The notes under the pieces: model-generated
What the model was told of the DNA's origin: nothing
The model's database searches: none
What the model saw: the letters and a program-made list of their open reading frames with translations, nothing else
Part shown: piece by piece, positions 1-8,685 of the stretch
How the letters are laid out: each line of letters opens with the position of its first letter
Position numbering within the stretch: position 1 is the stretch's first letter
Program-made: the position numbers and the translations under genes
Source of the DNA: Flagellatimonas centrodinii
GTDB taxonomy: Bacteria > Pseudomonadota > Gammaproteobacteria > Nevskiales > Nevskiaceae
Length of the DNA: 64,000 bases
Direction: 5' to 3'
NCBI RefSeq assembly: GCF_016918765.2
Contig: NZ_CP092104.1
Span: 2,232,001 to 2,296,000 of the forward strand

Positions 1-1056
1 GGCAAGAGCCGGTTGCCGGAATTCGGCTTCAACGCCGCCACCGAGTTTGCTGACGGCACGCCGCCCACCCGCAACCCCTGGGCCCCCGACTACTCGCCGG
101 GCGCCTCGTCCGGTGGTGCCGCGGCATTGGTGGCGTCCGGCGTGGTGCCGATCGCCCATGCCAATGACGGCGGCGGCTCCATCCGCATCCCCGCCGCCTG
201 CTGTGGCCTGGTAGGCCTGAAGCCGACACGCGGACGCCACGTCGACGACACCGCTGCACGCGGCCTGCCCATCAACATCATCTCGGAAGGGGTGGTGACC
301 CGCAGCGTGCGCGACACCGCCCACTTCCTCGCTGGCATGGAGCGCACCTGGCGCCACCGCAAGCTGCCGCCGGTGGGTCTGGTGGAAGGGCCGGGGCGGG
401 CCGGCCTGCGCATCGCCATGGTGATCGACTCCATCACCGGCACTGCCACCGATGGCCCCACCCGCGCCGCGGTGGAACACTCCGCGCGCCTGCTGGCCGA
501 CCAGGGCCACCATATCGAAGCCATCGCGGCGCCGGTGCCGGACAGCTTCCCCGACGATTTCACGCTGTACTGGGGCTTTCTCGCCTTCATGCTGTCGCGC
601 TTCGGCCGGCAGGTACTGGCTCCCGGTTTCGACGCCCGCCGTATCGACCCGCTCAGCCGCGGGCTGGCGGAACACTTCGCCCGCCACAAGTGGCGCTTCC
701 CCGGCACCCTGCTGCGCCTGCGCAGGGCGCGCGCGCAATATGCCGAGACCTTCCGCCAGCGCCGTTTCGACGTCGTGCTCAGCCCGGTGCTGGCGCACAC
801 TCCGCCGCGCATCGGTTACCTGACGCCGGCGCAGCCCTTCGAGTCGCTCATCGAGCGCCTCCGCCGTTATGTCGCCTTCACCCCGCTCAACAACGTGGCC
901 GGCAGCCCCGCCATCTCCTTGCCGATGGGCTGGAGTGCCGAGGGCGTGCCCATCGGCATCCAGTTGCAGGGCGCGCACGGCGCCGAGCGCACCCTGCTGG
1001 AACTCGCCTACGGCCTGGAAGCGGCGCAGCCGTTCCGGCGCATTCAAAGCACCTGA
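1..1056 (+). CDS. Amidase signature family enzyme, 3' part
   Basis: The gene is open at the window edge and lacks its 5' end. Members of this family hydrolyse amides with a Ser-cisSer-Lys triad. The cis-serine motif GASSGG (about nt 100-117) and the nucleophile motif GGGSIRIP (about nt 169-192) are both present, but the catalytic lysine motif would lie upstream of the window. The C-terminal half keeps the family pattern PLNNVAGSPAISLPMG near nt 882-930, which helps close the active site. It converges on the SRPBCC gene with only 9 bp between the stop codons. The substrate cannot be predicted, so the entry is kept at family level. Confidence 0.9.
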   Translation, partial: GKSRLPEFGFNAATEFADGTPPTRNPWAPDYSPGASSGGAAALVASGVVPIAHANDGGGSIRIPAACCGLVGLKPTRGRHVDDTAARGLPINIISEGVVTRSVRDTAHFLAGMERTWRHRKLPPVGLVEGPGRAGLRIAMVIDSITGTATDGPTRAAVEHSARLLADQGHHIEAIAAPVPDSFPDDFTLYWGFLAFMLSRFGRQVLAPGFDARRIDPLSRGLAEHFARHKWRFPGTLLRLRRARAQYAETFRQRRFDVVLSPVLAHTPPRIGYLTPAQPFESLIERLRRYVAFTPLNNVAGSPAISLPMGWSAEGVPIGIQLQGAHGAERTLLELAYGLEAAQPFRRIQST

Positions 1057-1065
1057 GCGCCGCGG

Positions 1066-1596
1066 TCAGGGTGCCTGCGGAAGCCGCTGGTCATAAGCGG
1101 CTTCCAACTGGGTGTGCAGCGGCCAGAAGCCCGGTGGCGTCTCGCCCTTGAGACGGGCGATGAGAATCTCCAGATGCGCATGCCAGCCGGCCGAAACGCT
1201 GAGCATGTTGTCGCGGTCGGGCAGCCGTGTGTGGAGCACCTCCAGCACCACCTGATCACCCTCTACCCTCAAGGTGAAGCAGACCTCCGAGGTCTTGCCC
1301 CAGCTCTGCCGCAGCAGGTGCGGCGGATCGCATTCCAGCACCTCGGCGGTCATTTCGGCCTGGCAGGCATGGGCCGCATATTTCGGCGGCGGTGTGCCGT
1401 CGTTGCCGGTGAGTTCGGAATTGTTGAAGGTGAGGGCGATGGCGCCACCCGGCCGCAGGTCCATGGGGCCGCTGGCGAGCCATTGGGCGCGCTTGTCGGA
1501 TTCCGTCAGGTAGGCCCAGACCCGCTCGATGGGGCCGGGCAGGCGACGGGTGATGTGTACGGTGTCGGGGGCGGTGATGACGCCGAAGTCGTTCAT
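1066..1596 (-). CDS. SRPBCC / AHSA1-like domain protein
   Basis: A 176-residue protein of the START/AHSA1-like fold, a helix-grip cavity that binds hydrophobic ligands. The N-terminal pattern (ITRRLPGPIERVWAYLTE) and the C-terminal helix with a conserved GWHAHLE segment are typical. The ATG at 1596 follows an AGGAG in the preceding gene, and ATG and the upstream TGA overlap as ATGA, so translation is coupled to the ArsR-type regulator. ArsR-SRPBCC pairs are common in Proteobacteria and Actinobacteria; their ligands are mostly unknown. No catalytic function is claimed. Confidence 0.88.
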   Translation of the reverse strand: MNDFGVITAPDTVHITRRLPGPIERVWAYLTESDKRAQWLASGPMDLRPGGAIALTFNNSELTGNDGTPPPKYAAHACQAEMTAEVLECDPPHLLRQSWGKTSEVCFTLRVEGDQVVLEVLHTRLPDRDNMLSVSAGWHAHLEILIARLKGETPPGFWPLHTQLEAAYDQRLPQAP

Positions 1597-1988
1597 GGAG
1601 TACTCCTTTTGGGTTTGCGAGGGGGTTTGCGGATTGATCGGCGTGGCGCTGCTGCATCGCGGTCCTCTGCCTGCAGCAGGGCTTCGAGGGTGTCGAGGCG
1701 GTCGGTCCAGAAGCGCTCGTAGTGGCGGATCCACTCCAGCCCGCCATGCAGCGGGTGGGCATCGAGGCGACAGGTATGGGTGCGGCCCTGCACCTCGCGC
1801 TGCACCAGGCCGGCGCGCTCCAGCACCTTGATGTGCTTGGAGGCGGCTGCCAGCGACATCGCGAAGGGCTCTGCCAGCGCGCTCACCGTCTGCGGTGTCT
1901 GCGCCAGGCGCTGCAGCATGTGTCGCCGCGTCGGGTCGGCCAGGGCGTGGAACAGGCAGTCGAGCTGAGGGTCTGAATGATTAACCAT
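1593..1988 (-). CDS. ArsR-family winged-helix repressor
   Basis: A 131-residue regulator. The N-terminal half carries the ArsR fold (FHALADPTRRHMLQRL, then the recognition helix SLAAASKHIKVLERAGLV). Cysteines for a metal site (the CxC of ArsR/SmtB) are absent, so it belongs to the SdpR/PyeR-like non-metal group. The C-terminus is a basic tail rich in Arg, Lys and Pro. Its promoter is flanked by two matching palindromes, which suggests autoregulation of this gene and the coupled SRPBCC gene. The ATG at 1988 lies only 7 nt past the predicted -10, so the mRNA may be leaderless or nearly so. Confidence 0.9.
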   Translation of the reverse strand: MVNHSDPQLDCLFHALADPTRRHMLQRLAQTPQTVSALAEPFAMSLAAASKHIKVLERAGLVQREVQGRTHTCRLDAHPLHGGLEWIRHYERFWTDRLDTLEALLQAEDRDAAAPRRSIRKPPRKPKRSTP

Positions 1989-1996
1989 GTGGTTGA
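1981..1996. promoter_or_regulatory. Putative ArsR operator, start-codon side
   Basis: TTAACC-N4-GGTTGA is a near-perfect 16-bp palindrome that overlaps the start codon of the ArsR gene. It matches the second site at 2020-2035 and fits the AACC-N4-GGTT type of site known for ArsR-SRPBCC pairs. Confidence 0.6.
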
Positions 1997-2023
1997 ATAT
2001 AAGCCTTGCGGCGAAATTGTCAA
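1996..2023 (-). promoter_or_regulatory. Sigma-70 promoter of the ArsR-SRPBCC operon
   Basis: On the minus strand a perfect TTGACA (2018-2023) is separated by 16 bp from TATATT (1996-2001). The start codon of the ArsR gene begins 7 nt beyond the -10, so transcription should start at or next to the ATG. Confidence 0.7.
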
Positions 2024-2035
2024 CCGTTAGGTTTA
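2020..2035. promoter_or_regulatory. Putative ArsR operator, -35 side
   Basis: TCAACC-N4-GGTTTA overlaps the -35 element. Its centre is 39 bp from the centre of the other palindrome, so two bound dimers would bracket the promoter. Confidence 0.6.
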
Positions 2036-2078
2036 ATGATGAATCGAAGCGGAGCGCTCGGTTGCCGACGACAGGGTC

Positions 2079-2657
2079 TCAGTCCCGCGCCGCAGCGCGC
2101 GCCACCGCCGCCAGCCATTGCGTTCGCTTGGCCGCCGAGGCGTGACGCACCGGGCCGAAGGAGGTGATTCGCACCGGTTTGATTCCGCAGAACTCGAGAA
2201 TGGTCTTTCGCATCTGGTGATGACCCGGCATCGTGTAGACCAGCCGGAAATACCACGGCGGGGTGTCCATGGTGGTGATGGCGTGGGCACTGCGGCCGCT
2301 CAGGAGCCGGTCCCACCACGACGATCCCTCGCGGTACTTGAAAGCGAAGCCGGGCAGAAACAGGCGGTCGAACATGCCCTTCAGGATCGCCGGCATCGCA
2401 CCCCACCAGATCGGATAGACGAACACCAGATGCTGCGCCCAGTCGATGGCGTCGCGAACCGCCTCCAGCCCCGGTTCCAGCGTTTGCCGCTGTGTGTAGC
2501 CATGACGCAACACCGGATCGAACGCGATCTCGCCCAGCCGGAACAGCCGTACCTCATGGCCCGCCGCGCGTGCCGACGCCACATAGTGATCCGCGATGGC
2601 GCCACAGAAGCTGGTGGCATCCGGGTGGCCGAGGATGACGGTGATCTGCTTGGGCAT
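2079..2657 (-). CDS. Flavodoxin-fold NAD(P)H oxidoreductase (KefF/MdaB type)
   Basis: A 192-residue protein with a flavodoxin-like quinone reductase fold. The N-terminus ITVILGHPDATSF is the FMN/FAD phosphate-binding strand-loop, and FVYPIWWGAMPAILKGMFDR is the conserved family motif that contacts the flavin and the dimer interface. Such enzymes reduce quinones with two electrons, or act as subunits of K+ efflux systems. The ATG at 2657 is preferred over upstream starts because AAGGAAG precedes it and the fold begins there. No potassium channel gene is adjacent, so a stand-alone quinone reductase is more likely than KefF. Confidence 0.88.
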   Translation of the reverse strand: MPKQITVILGHPDATSFCGAIADHYVASARAAGHEVRLFRLGEIAFDPVLRHGYTQRQTLEPGLEAVRDAIDWAQHLVFVYPIWWGAMPAILKGMFDRLFLPGFAFKYREGSSWWDRLLSGRSAHAITTMDTPPWYFRLVYTMPGHHQMRKTILEFCGIKPVRITSFGPVRHASAAKRTQWLAAVARAAARD

Positions 2658-2898
2658 GAGCTTCCTTGTTGGGGTGCCGCCGACGCACGTGAGGCGGAGC
2701 GGAACCGAACGGGCGGGCGGGTGCCCGTACCGCATTCTGAAGGCCGCCCAAGCGAAAGCGAAGTCTCGTGGGTTGCCCTGATGGCCGCTTGCGCGGATGC
2801 TGTCATCAGGCCCCTGGCCGCCGCCAGTTCATTTCTCCCGTACTCACTCGTCTTCTACTGGATAGCCCGCCACCCAAAGCACAGCCTGACCCACGCCC

Positions 2899-3510
2899 GT
2901 GAACACCCGCCGCCCCGACCCCGAGGATTCCGGCGCCGCCCCGTCCCCCGCGGAGGGGCAGGCTGAGGCCCCGGTGTGTCACAGCGAGCAGGTCGCCAAC
3001 CTGGTGCGCGAGCACAATCAGTCGCTGCACGCCTTCCTGATGACCCGCGTGGGTGATCCGCACGAGGCCCGCGAAGTGGCACAGGAAGCCTACGTCCGCA
3101 TGCTGCAACTCGACCGCCCCGGCGCCGTCGGCTACCTCCGCGGCTATCTGTTCAAGACCGCCGCCAACATCGCCATCGACCGTGCCCGCGAGCGCAACAA
3201 CCGCGCCCGCCTGCTGCGCAATGAATGCATGGAAGACCAGCAGGACGAACTCTCACCCGATCGTTACGCACTCGGGCAGGAGGAGGTCGAGACCCTGCGC
3301 CAGGCCCTGGCCGAGCTGCCCGAGAAGCTGCGCCGCAGCTTCCTGCTGCGCCATGTCGACGGCCTCAACGCCCCCTCCATCGGTGAGCTGCTGGGGGTCA
3401 GCGCCCGCATGGTGCACGTCTATCTCACCCGCGCCGGCATGTACTGTCAGTTGCGCATCCAGGGGTATTCCCCCAAGGTTGCACGGGAGGCCATCCATGG
3501 CGTCCGCTGA
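2899..3510 (+). CDS. ECF sigma factor, FecI-like
   Basis: A 203-residue sigma factor starting at GTG 2899. Region 2 is visible as AREVAQEAYVRML followed by GYLFKTAANIAIDRAR, which recognises the -10; region 4 is LPEKLRRSFLLRHVDG followed by a helix-turn-helix (SIGELLGVSARMVHVYLTRA). About 30 extra disordered N-terminal residues rich in Pro and Ala precede region 2, so a later start is possible. The stop overlaps the FecR-like anti-sigma gene by 14 bp. The usual role is iron- or substrate-triggered transcription of the linked TonB receptor. Confidence 0.93.
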   Translation: MNTRRPDPEDSGAAPSPAEGQAEAPVCHSEQVANLVREHNQSLHAFLMTRVGDPHEAREVAQEAYVRMLQLDRPGAVGYLRGYLFKTAANIAIDRARERNNRARLLRNECMEDQQDELSPDRYALGQEEVETLRQALAELPEKLRRSFLLRHVDGLNAPSIGELLGVSARMVHVYLTRAGMYCQLRIQGYSPKVAREAIHGVR

Positions 3511-4558
3511 GCATCTTTCCACTGAGGAACGGGCGCGCCTCACCCGCGCCTGGGATTGGGTGCTGCGCCTGCGCGGCGAAGCGCCCAGCCAGGACGAGCT
3601 CAACGACTGGCTGGTCTGGTACGAGTCCGACCCCCGCAACAAGCAGGCCTTCGATCAGGCCAGCGCCATCGCCAGCCAGGCACCCGCCGTGGCGAAGGAC
3701 TTGCGCGGGGCCCTGGCACCGTCCTCCTGGCGCCAGCCTGCGGCCACCAGCGAACGACGGCGTCAGCGTCGTCGGCGCGCCTGGCTGGGGGCGGCGCTTG
3801 CTGCCGGCCTGGGGGTGGTCGCCCTGCAGTTCGGTCTGGAGCTGCAGCGGCCGATGCAAGGGCTCTGGCAGACCCTGGTGGCCTATACCCAGCCCGCCGC
3901 AACGCCGCCGATGAAGCGCACCGTGTTGCCCGACGGCTCGCAGGTGGACGTGGCCACCCAGTCCTCGGTGCAACTGCAGTACACCGACACCGCGCGCCTG
4001 CTGACCATGGCCGACGGCATTGCCTACTTCACCGTCGCACACAATAAGGACCGCCCCTTCATCGTGCGGGCCGGCAACTTCTATGTGCGTGCCGTCGGCA
4101 CCGCCTTCAATGTCCGCCATGCGGGCGGCCGCATGGTGGTCACCGTCACCGAAGGCACGGTCGATGTGTATCCCGTCACGCCGCAGCGCGAACCCGCAGC
4201 GCCGCCGCCCGCGGATGCCTTGCGGGTCGAGGCGGGCAGGGAAGTGGTCTGGGCCAACCCCGACGAGACACCCGCAGTGGCCGCGGTCGATCCGTCACGC
4301 GCATTGGCCTGGCGAGAAGGCCGCCTTGAGTATCTGAACGAACCGCTGGCCTCGGCCATCGCCGATATCAACCGCTACGCCAGTCGCACCATCCTCATTC
4401 GCGATCCCGCCGTGGGCCGCCTGGTGTTCTCCGGCGCCGTGCTCACCGATTCCGCCGATGTCTGGGTGCAGTCCCTTCCGTCGCTGTTTCCGGTGGATCT
4501 ATACACCGATGTCAACGGCAACATCGTGCTGGTGTCCCGCAAAAGTTCAAACGGCTGA
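3497..4558 (+). CDS. FecR-family anti-sigma factor
   Basis: A 353-residue single-pass inner-membrane regulator. The cytoplasmic N-terminus has the DUF4880 pattern (ARLTRAWDWVLRLRGE, then DWLVWYESDPRNKQAF). A basic run (RRRQRRRRAW) precedes a membrane span at about residues 95-113. The periplasmic FecR domain follows (LPDGSQVDVATQSSVQ, RAVGTAFNVR, VTVTEGTVDVYP), and the C-terminal 70 residues resemble DUF4974/STN, which contacts the receptor's signalling domain. It overlaps the sigma gene. It should pass the signal from the receptor at 4656 to the sigma factor. Confidence 0.93.
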   Translation: MASAEHLSTEERARLTRAWDWVLRLRGEAPSQDELNDWLVWYESDPRNKQAFDQASAIASQAPAVAKDLRGALAPSSWRQPAATSERRRQRRRRAWLGAALAAGLGVVALQFGLELQRPMQGLWQTLVAYTQPAATPPMKRTVLPDGSQVDVATQSSVQLQYTDTARLLTMADGIAYFTVAHNKDRPFIVRAGNFYVRAVGTAFNVRHAGGRMVVTVTEGTVDVYPVTPQREPAAPPPADALRVEAGREVVWANPDETPAVAAVDPSRALAWREGRLEYLNEPLASAIADINRYASRTILIRDPAVGRLVFSGAVLTDSADVWVQSLPSLFPVDLYTDVNGNIVLVSRKSSNG

Positions 4559-4655
4559 TAACCAATCCCCGCTTCCCAGTTCACAACCCTCGCGTCCAGT
4601 CGTCTTGATACCTAGAGAGGCATGAAACGCGTGCCACAACAGGGAGGAGAAACAG

Positions 4656-7600
4656 ATGGCCAGCGAACATCGGCATTCGTTCAGAATGGGCGTGCGTCAT
4701 GTTTTTGGCGTTTTACTTTTGGGACTTTCCGCCGTCGTCGGCGCGCAGAGCCCCACTGAAACACCGCAGTGGACCAGTGCAGATGCCAGTGCATCGACAC
4801 TGCTACAGCAAACCTTCGAATTCGATGTGCCGGCACAAAAGGTGTCTACGGCCATCATCGATATCGCCCGCCAGGCCAACGTTCAGGCACTGATGGCCGG
4901 CAATGTACTGGATGAATACCAGGCCGATGGCCTGCAGCAGGAACTGTCCCTCGCCGATGCCCTCGATCGTGTGCTCGCGGGCACCCCCTACGCCTACCGG
5001 CAAACCGGCCGAAACGCCATTATGGTGGGCCTGCCCGAAGCCCTTGCCGCGGTCCCCGAAGACCCAAAATCCCAGGCCGTTCCGGCCGGGGGGAGCGCCG
5101 GAGCGGCCGCTGAAGCAGGGCTCGCGATTGGTTCCGTCGACCAGGCCCGCCGGGCTGGTGTCGAAGAAATTATCGTCACCGGCCAGAAAAAGGCCGAGCG
5201 GCTGCAGGATGTGCCGATCGCCATCTCGGCCTTCAGCATGGAACAGCTTGATGCTCAGAAGATCGAGGGCGGCTTCGATCTATTGAAGGCCATTCCGAAC
5301 GTTACCTTCTCAAAAACAAACTTCTCCGGATACAACTTCCAGATTCGCGGTATCGGCACACAAGCCGTATCGGCGACGACGGATCCCGGCGTCGCCGTCT
5401 CGTTCAACAACACTACGCTCATCGTCAACCGTCTGTTCGAGCAAGAATACTTGGATATCGAGCGGGTGGAAGTGCTGCGCGGTCCGCAGGGAACGCTGTA
5501 TGGCCGCAACGCGACCTCCGGCGTCATCAATGTTATCTCGAACAAGGCGAAGGTCAACGAGTTTGAGGCGGAGATCAAAGGCGAACTAGGCAACTACAAC
5601 GCTCAACGTCTGCGTGGCCATGTCAATGTCCCCTTGGTCGACGATACGCTAGCGATGCGCGTTGCCTATGCAATGACCGATCGCGAAGGCTATGGAACCA
5701 ACCTTGCCGCACTGGATCCCAATGCGAACGCCGATGTCAGTGAGGACGTCGATGGCCGTGATCTCTGGACCGGCCGTCTCTCTCTGGGCTGGGAGCCGAC
5801 TGACACCCTGCGCGTGAACCTGATGTGGGAGCGCTTCGAGGAGGACGACAATCGGGTTCGTACCTCAAAACAGCTCTGTCACCGTGATGACAGCCCGACA
5901 GAAATCATGGGGGTTCCGGTCAACGCCCCCAGTGTCCAGGCGGCCACCTATTCACAGGGCTGCAAGGGTGGATCGCTCTATTCTGCTGACGCCTACGGAA
6001 CTCCGAACGGTGAGTCGCTCCCCTATATTTCAGGTATTTATTGGGCACAGGCTTTGTCTGCAGTCGGTCAGTTCGTGACTGACGCACCGCGAAAGTGGTA
6101 CTCGCCATTTGGGGCGGGTCCGAGTCTCTACACGGTCCCTGACGGTAACGGGCAGTACCCGATCTTCCAAAACTGGATGGGGCCCTTTGACGACCCCGAC
6201 AGCGCCCCCTGCTCAGCAGTGACCGATACGTTCGGCGTCACCTATACACTGGACCTCTGTCAGCCCGATCCCTATGGAAATCAGGTCCAATCGAACGATC
6301 TCCGCAGCATCTACTCCCTGATTGAACCCGCGTACCAAGCGAACGCGGACATTTTTGATCTGTCCTTCGATTTCCAGTGGAACGACCACCTGACACTGTC
6401 CTCGCAAACGGTTTATGCCAAGGATGAGTACTGGGCGACACAGGACTACAACCGTTTCAGCACCTTCCCTATCTGGAATGGAGCTGGTGCCAGTAACGCG
6501 TGTGCCGTCAACGAACAGTCGATCTTCGGCTTCACGATCTATGGCGCGAACTGCTCAGATGATCCAGACAATGGACGTGGAACCCACCTTCCGCTGACCG
6601 ATTCCGACGGAGATGGCCTGATCGATCAGGGGGTCATGTTCGGTGGCGTCGAGGATCACGGCTACACCGTGGATGACAATGGCCAGGTCCGCGACGCGGA
6701 AGGTCGGCGCGTCGGCTACTACCGTCACATGCTCAACAACGGCGGCGCGAATGTTTTCTGCGATCCGCAGTTGGGGTGCTCAGACAAGTTGATAGCGCAG
6801 GATCTCTCCCAGTCAACCAGTACGCAGTGGAATCAGGAGCTGAGGCTGATTTCCAGCTACGACGGACCCGTCAACTTCAGTCTCGGCGCCAACTACACCC
6901 GCTTTGAAACGGTCAACGATTACTTCGTCTTCAGCAATGCGTTCACCCATTTGCTGCAGCTCTGGCCATTCAACGAACCCATGAGCCCCTGTCCAGCGGG
7001 TAGTCAGGATGGCAGCTCGTGCAGATATGTCGACCCGAACCCCCTCGCCAGCATTGACGGTGAAGGACATAACTATTTCCGCAGTGCCAACCCGTACCAG
7101 CTTGATTCGGCGGCAATGTTTGGTGAGTTGTACTGGAACGTGACGGACACACTGAAGCTCACCGTGGGGGCACGGATGAATTGGGACCGTAAGGTCTTCT
7201 CACCAGTGCCGAGTCAATTGCTGCTCTCGGACTACAGACAGCTGACATTCGTCGAGGATGGCGACCCGCCACCCGTCGCGTCCGTCTGTGGAATCAATCC
7301 ACCCTGGTGCTCATTCTCGGGCTCTGCAATCAATGGCCAAGGGTCCCCTGCGCTGCCCGACATCATTCAGGAATGGACTGAGCCGACAGGGCGCCTGGTC
7401 GTCGACTGGAAGCCGGACTTGGCGACGCGTCTCGGGTGGTCCTGGCTTGATGAAAGTCTCCTGTATGCCAGCGTTGCACGCGGGTACAAGGGGGGCGGAG
7501 CCAACCCGCCCACCGTTTCCCCGCCCAGCGGATTGCTGCTTCAGCAGGCTTCCGGCGCGGCGGTGCCGCCGACCTTCAAGCCTGAGTACATCAACGCCTT

Positions 7601-8672
7601 GGAGGTCGGCGCCAAGAACCAGTCGCTGGGCGGAGCGATGACCCTCAATGTCGGCGCCTTCTACTATGACTATCGTGACTACCAGATCAGCAAGATCGTT
7701 GACAGAACCGCCGTCAACGAGAATGTTGATGCCACGGTCTGGGGTCTTGAGCTGGAGGCGACCGTCGCCCCTACCAGCAACACCCTGTTCAACGCCAGCG
7801 TCGGCTATCTGCGCACGCGCGTCGGTGATGGCGAGCAGTCCATCGATTTGATGGACCGGGCGCAAGGGGGCGATCAGGTGTTTCGCACCTCAATCCCCAA
7901 CCCGGACTACAACCCCGATCTCCAGCCCGGTGATCCGGGGTATGTGGACGGGCTGAACGGTTCAGCCGAGCAGTTCATCGCCTACGACCACTGGACTGTG
8001 GTCAAGCCATGGGTTGTGGCTGCCTCCAACTGTGTCATGCCCACCGAGCTGATTGCCGCCGATTTCGCACAGGCCAACATGTTCAACGGAGTTTCGGCCA
8101 TTGGTGCCATCAACATGTGTCCAGTGGGCGGCATTCTGGGTGAGACCGATGGCTCGATGGGGCAGATCCCGTACTTCGAGGATGGCGAACTCATCTGGAA
8201 CCCGTTGGCCCGCTCAGGTGGCGGAACGGGGATCCATCCCGAGCACGACGGCCGGGTGTTTCGCTGGGCGCTGGATGCGCCCAATGGAGGCGCCGGCTTC
8301 TTTGCGGATCTCAGCGGCAACGAACTACCGAATGCGCCCCGGTTCACCGTGTCGCTGGGCGCCCAGCACACGCTCTACCTGCCGGGGGGCTGGGACCTGA
8401 CAGGCCGGGTCGACTGGTACTGGCAGGACGATAGCTACGCGCGGATCTACAACACGGAATATGACCAGCTCAAAGCCTGGACCAATACGAACGTCTCGTT
8501 CTGGGTGAACCAGATGGACTGGGGTCTGCGTGTGGAGGTGTATGTGAAGAACGCCTTCGACGAATCGCCGATCACCGGCACCTTCCTCAACTCGGATGAC
8601 TCGGGTTTGACGACCAATGTCTTCACCCTGGACCCGCGACTCGTGGGTCTGTCCATCACCAAGCGCTTCTAA
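4656..8672 (+). CDS. TonB-dependent receptor with STN signalling domain, unusually large
   Basis: A 1338-residue outer-membrane receptor, well above the usual 700-1000. It has a signal peptide ending near AVVGAQ, an STN domain at about residues 49-125 (FDVPAQKVSTAIIDIARQ), a TonB-box/plug start near residue 170 (EEIIVTGQKKAERLQDVP), and a plug with GIGTQAVSATTDPGVAV and VEVLRGPQGTLYGRNA. The barrel ends in the expected aromatic residue (ITKRF). All 14 cysteines of the protein lie in the barrel region as seven close pairs, and a DSDGDGLID calcium-loop-like motif sits near residue 648; both are probably in extracellular loops. GGGAGGAG precedes the ATG. The STN domain ties it to the FecIR pair just upstream. 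The ligand is unknown. Confidence 0.93.
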   Translation: MASEHRHSFRMGVRHVFGVLLLGLSAVVGAQSPTETPQWTSADASASTLLQQTFEFDVPAQKVSTAIIDIARQANVQALMAGNVLDEYQADGLQQELSLADALDRVLAGTPYAYRQTGRNAIMVGLPEALAAVPEDPKSQAVPAGGSAGAAAEAGLAIGSVDQARRAGVEEIIVTGQKKAERLQDVPIAISAFSMEQLDAQKIEGGFDLLKAIPNVTFSKTNFSGYNFQIRGIGTQAVSATTDPGVAVSFNNTTLIVNRLFEQEYLDIERVEVLRGPQGTLYGRNATSGVINVISNKAKVNEFEAEIKGELGNYNAQRLRGHVNVPLVDDTLAMRVAYAMTDREGYGTNLAALDPNANADVSEDVDGRDLWTGRLSLGWEPTDTLRVNLMWERFEEDDNRVRTSKQLCHRDDSPTEIMGVPVNAPSVQAATYSQGCKGGSLYSADAYGTPNGESLPYISGIYWAQALSAVGQFVTDAPRKWYSPFGAGPSLYTVPDGNGQYPIFQNWMGPFDDPDSAPCSAVTDTFGVTYTLDLCQPDPYGNQVQSNDLRSIYSLIEPAYQANADIFDLSFDFQWNDHLTLSSQTVYAKDEYWATQDYNRFSTFPIWNGAGASNACAVNEQSIFGFTIYGANCSDDPDNGRGTHLPLTDSDGDGLIDQGVMFGGVEDHGYTVDDNGQVRDAEGRRVGYYRHMLNNGGANVFCDPQLGCSDKLIAQDLSQSTSTQWNQELRLISSYDGPVNFSLGANYTRFETVNDYFVFSNAFTHLLQLWPFNEPMSPCPAGSQDGSSCRYVDPNPLASIDGEGHNYFRSANPYQLDSAAMFGELYWNVTDTLKLTVGARMNWDRKVFSPVPSQLLLSDYRQLTFVEDGDPPPVASVCGINPPWCSFSGSAINGQGSPALPDIIQEWTEPTGRLVVDWKPDLATRLGWSWLDESLLYASVARGYKGGGANPPTVSPPSGLLLQQASGAAVPPTFKPEYINALEVGAKNQSLGGAMTLNVGAFYYDYRDYQISKIVDRTAVNENVDATVWGLELEATVAPTSNTLFNASVGYLRTRVGDGEQSIDLMDRAQGGDQVFRTSIPNPDYNPDLQPGDPGYVDGLNGSAEQFIAYDHWTVVKPWVVAASNCVMPTELIAADFAQANMFNGVSAIGAINMCPVGGILGETDGSMGQIPYFEDGELIWNPLARSGGGTGIHPEHDGRVFRWALDAPNGGAGFFADLSGNELPNAPRFTVSLGAQHTLYLPGGWDLTGRVDWYWQDDSYARIYNTEYDQLKAWTNTNVSFWVNQMDWGLRVEVYVKNAFDESPITGTFLNSDDSGLTTNVFTLDPRLVGLSITKRF

Positions 8673-8685
8673 GGGAGAGATCGCC

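Noticed and set aside
2899-3510. Earlier start codons for the sigma factor
   Set aside because: No in-frame start with a better ribosome site was found; the N-terminal 30 residues are already low-complexity.
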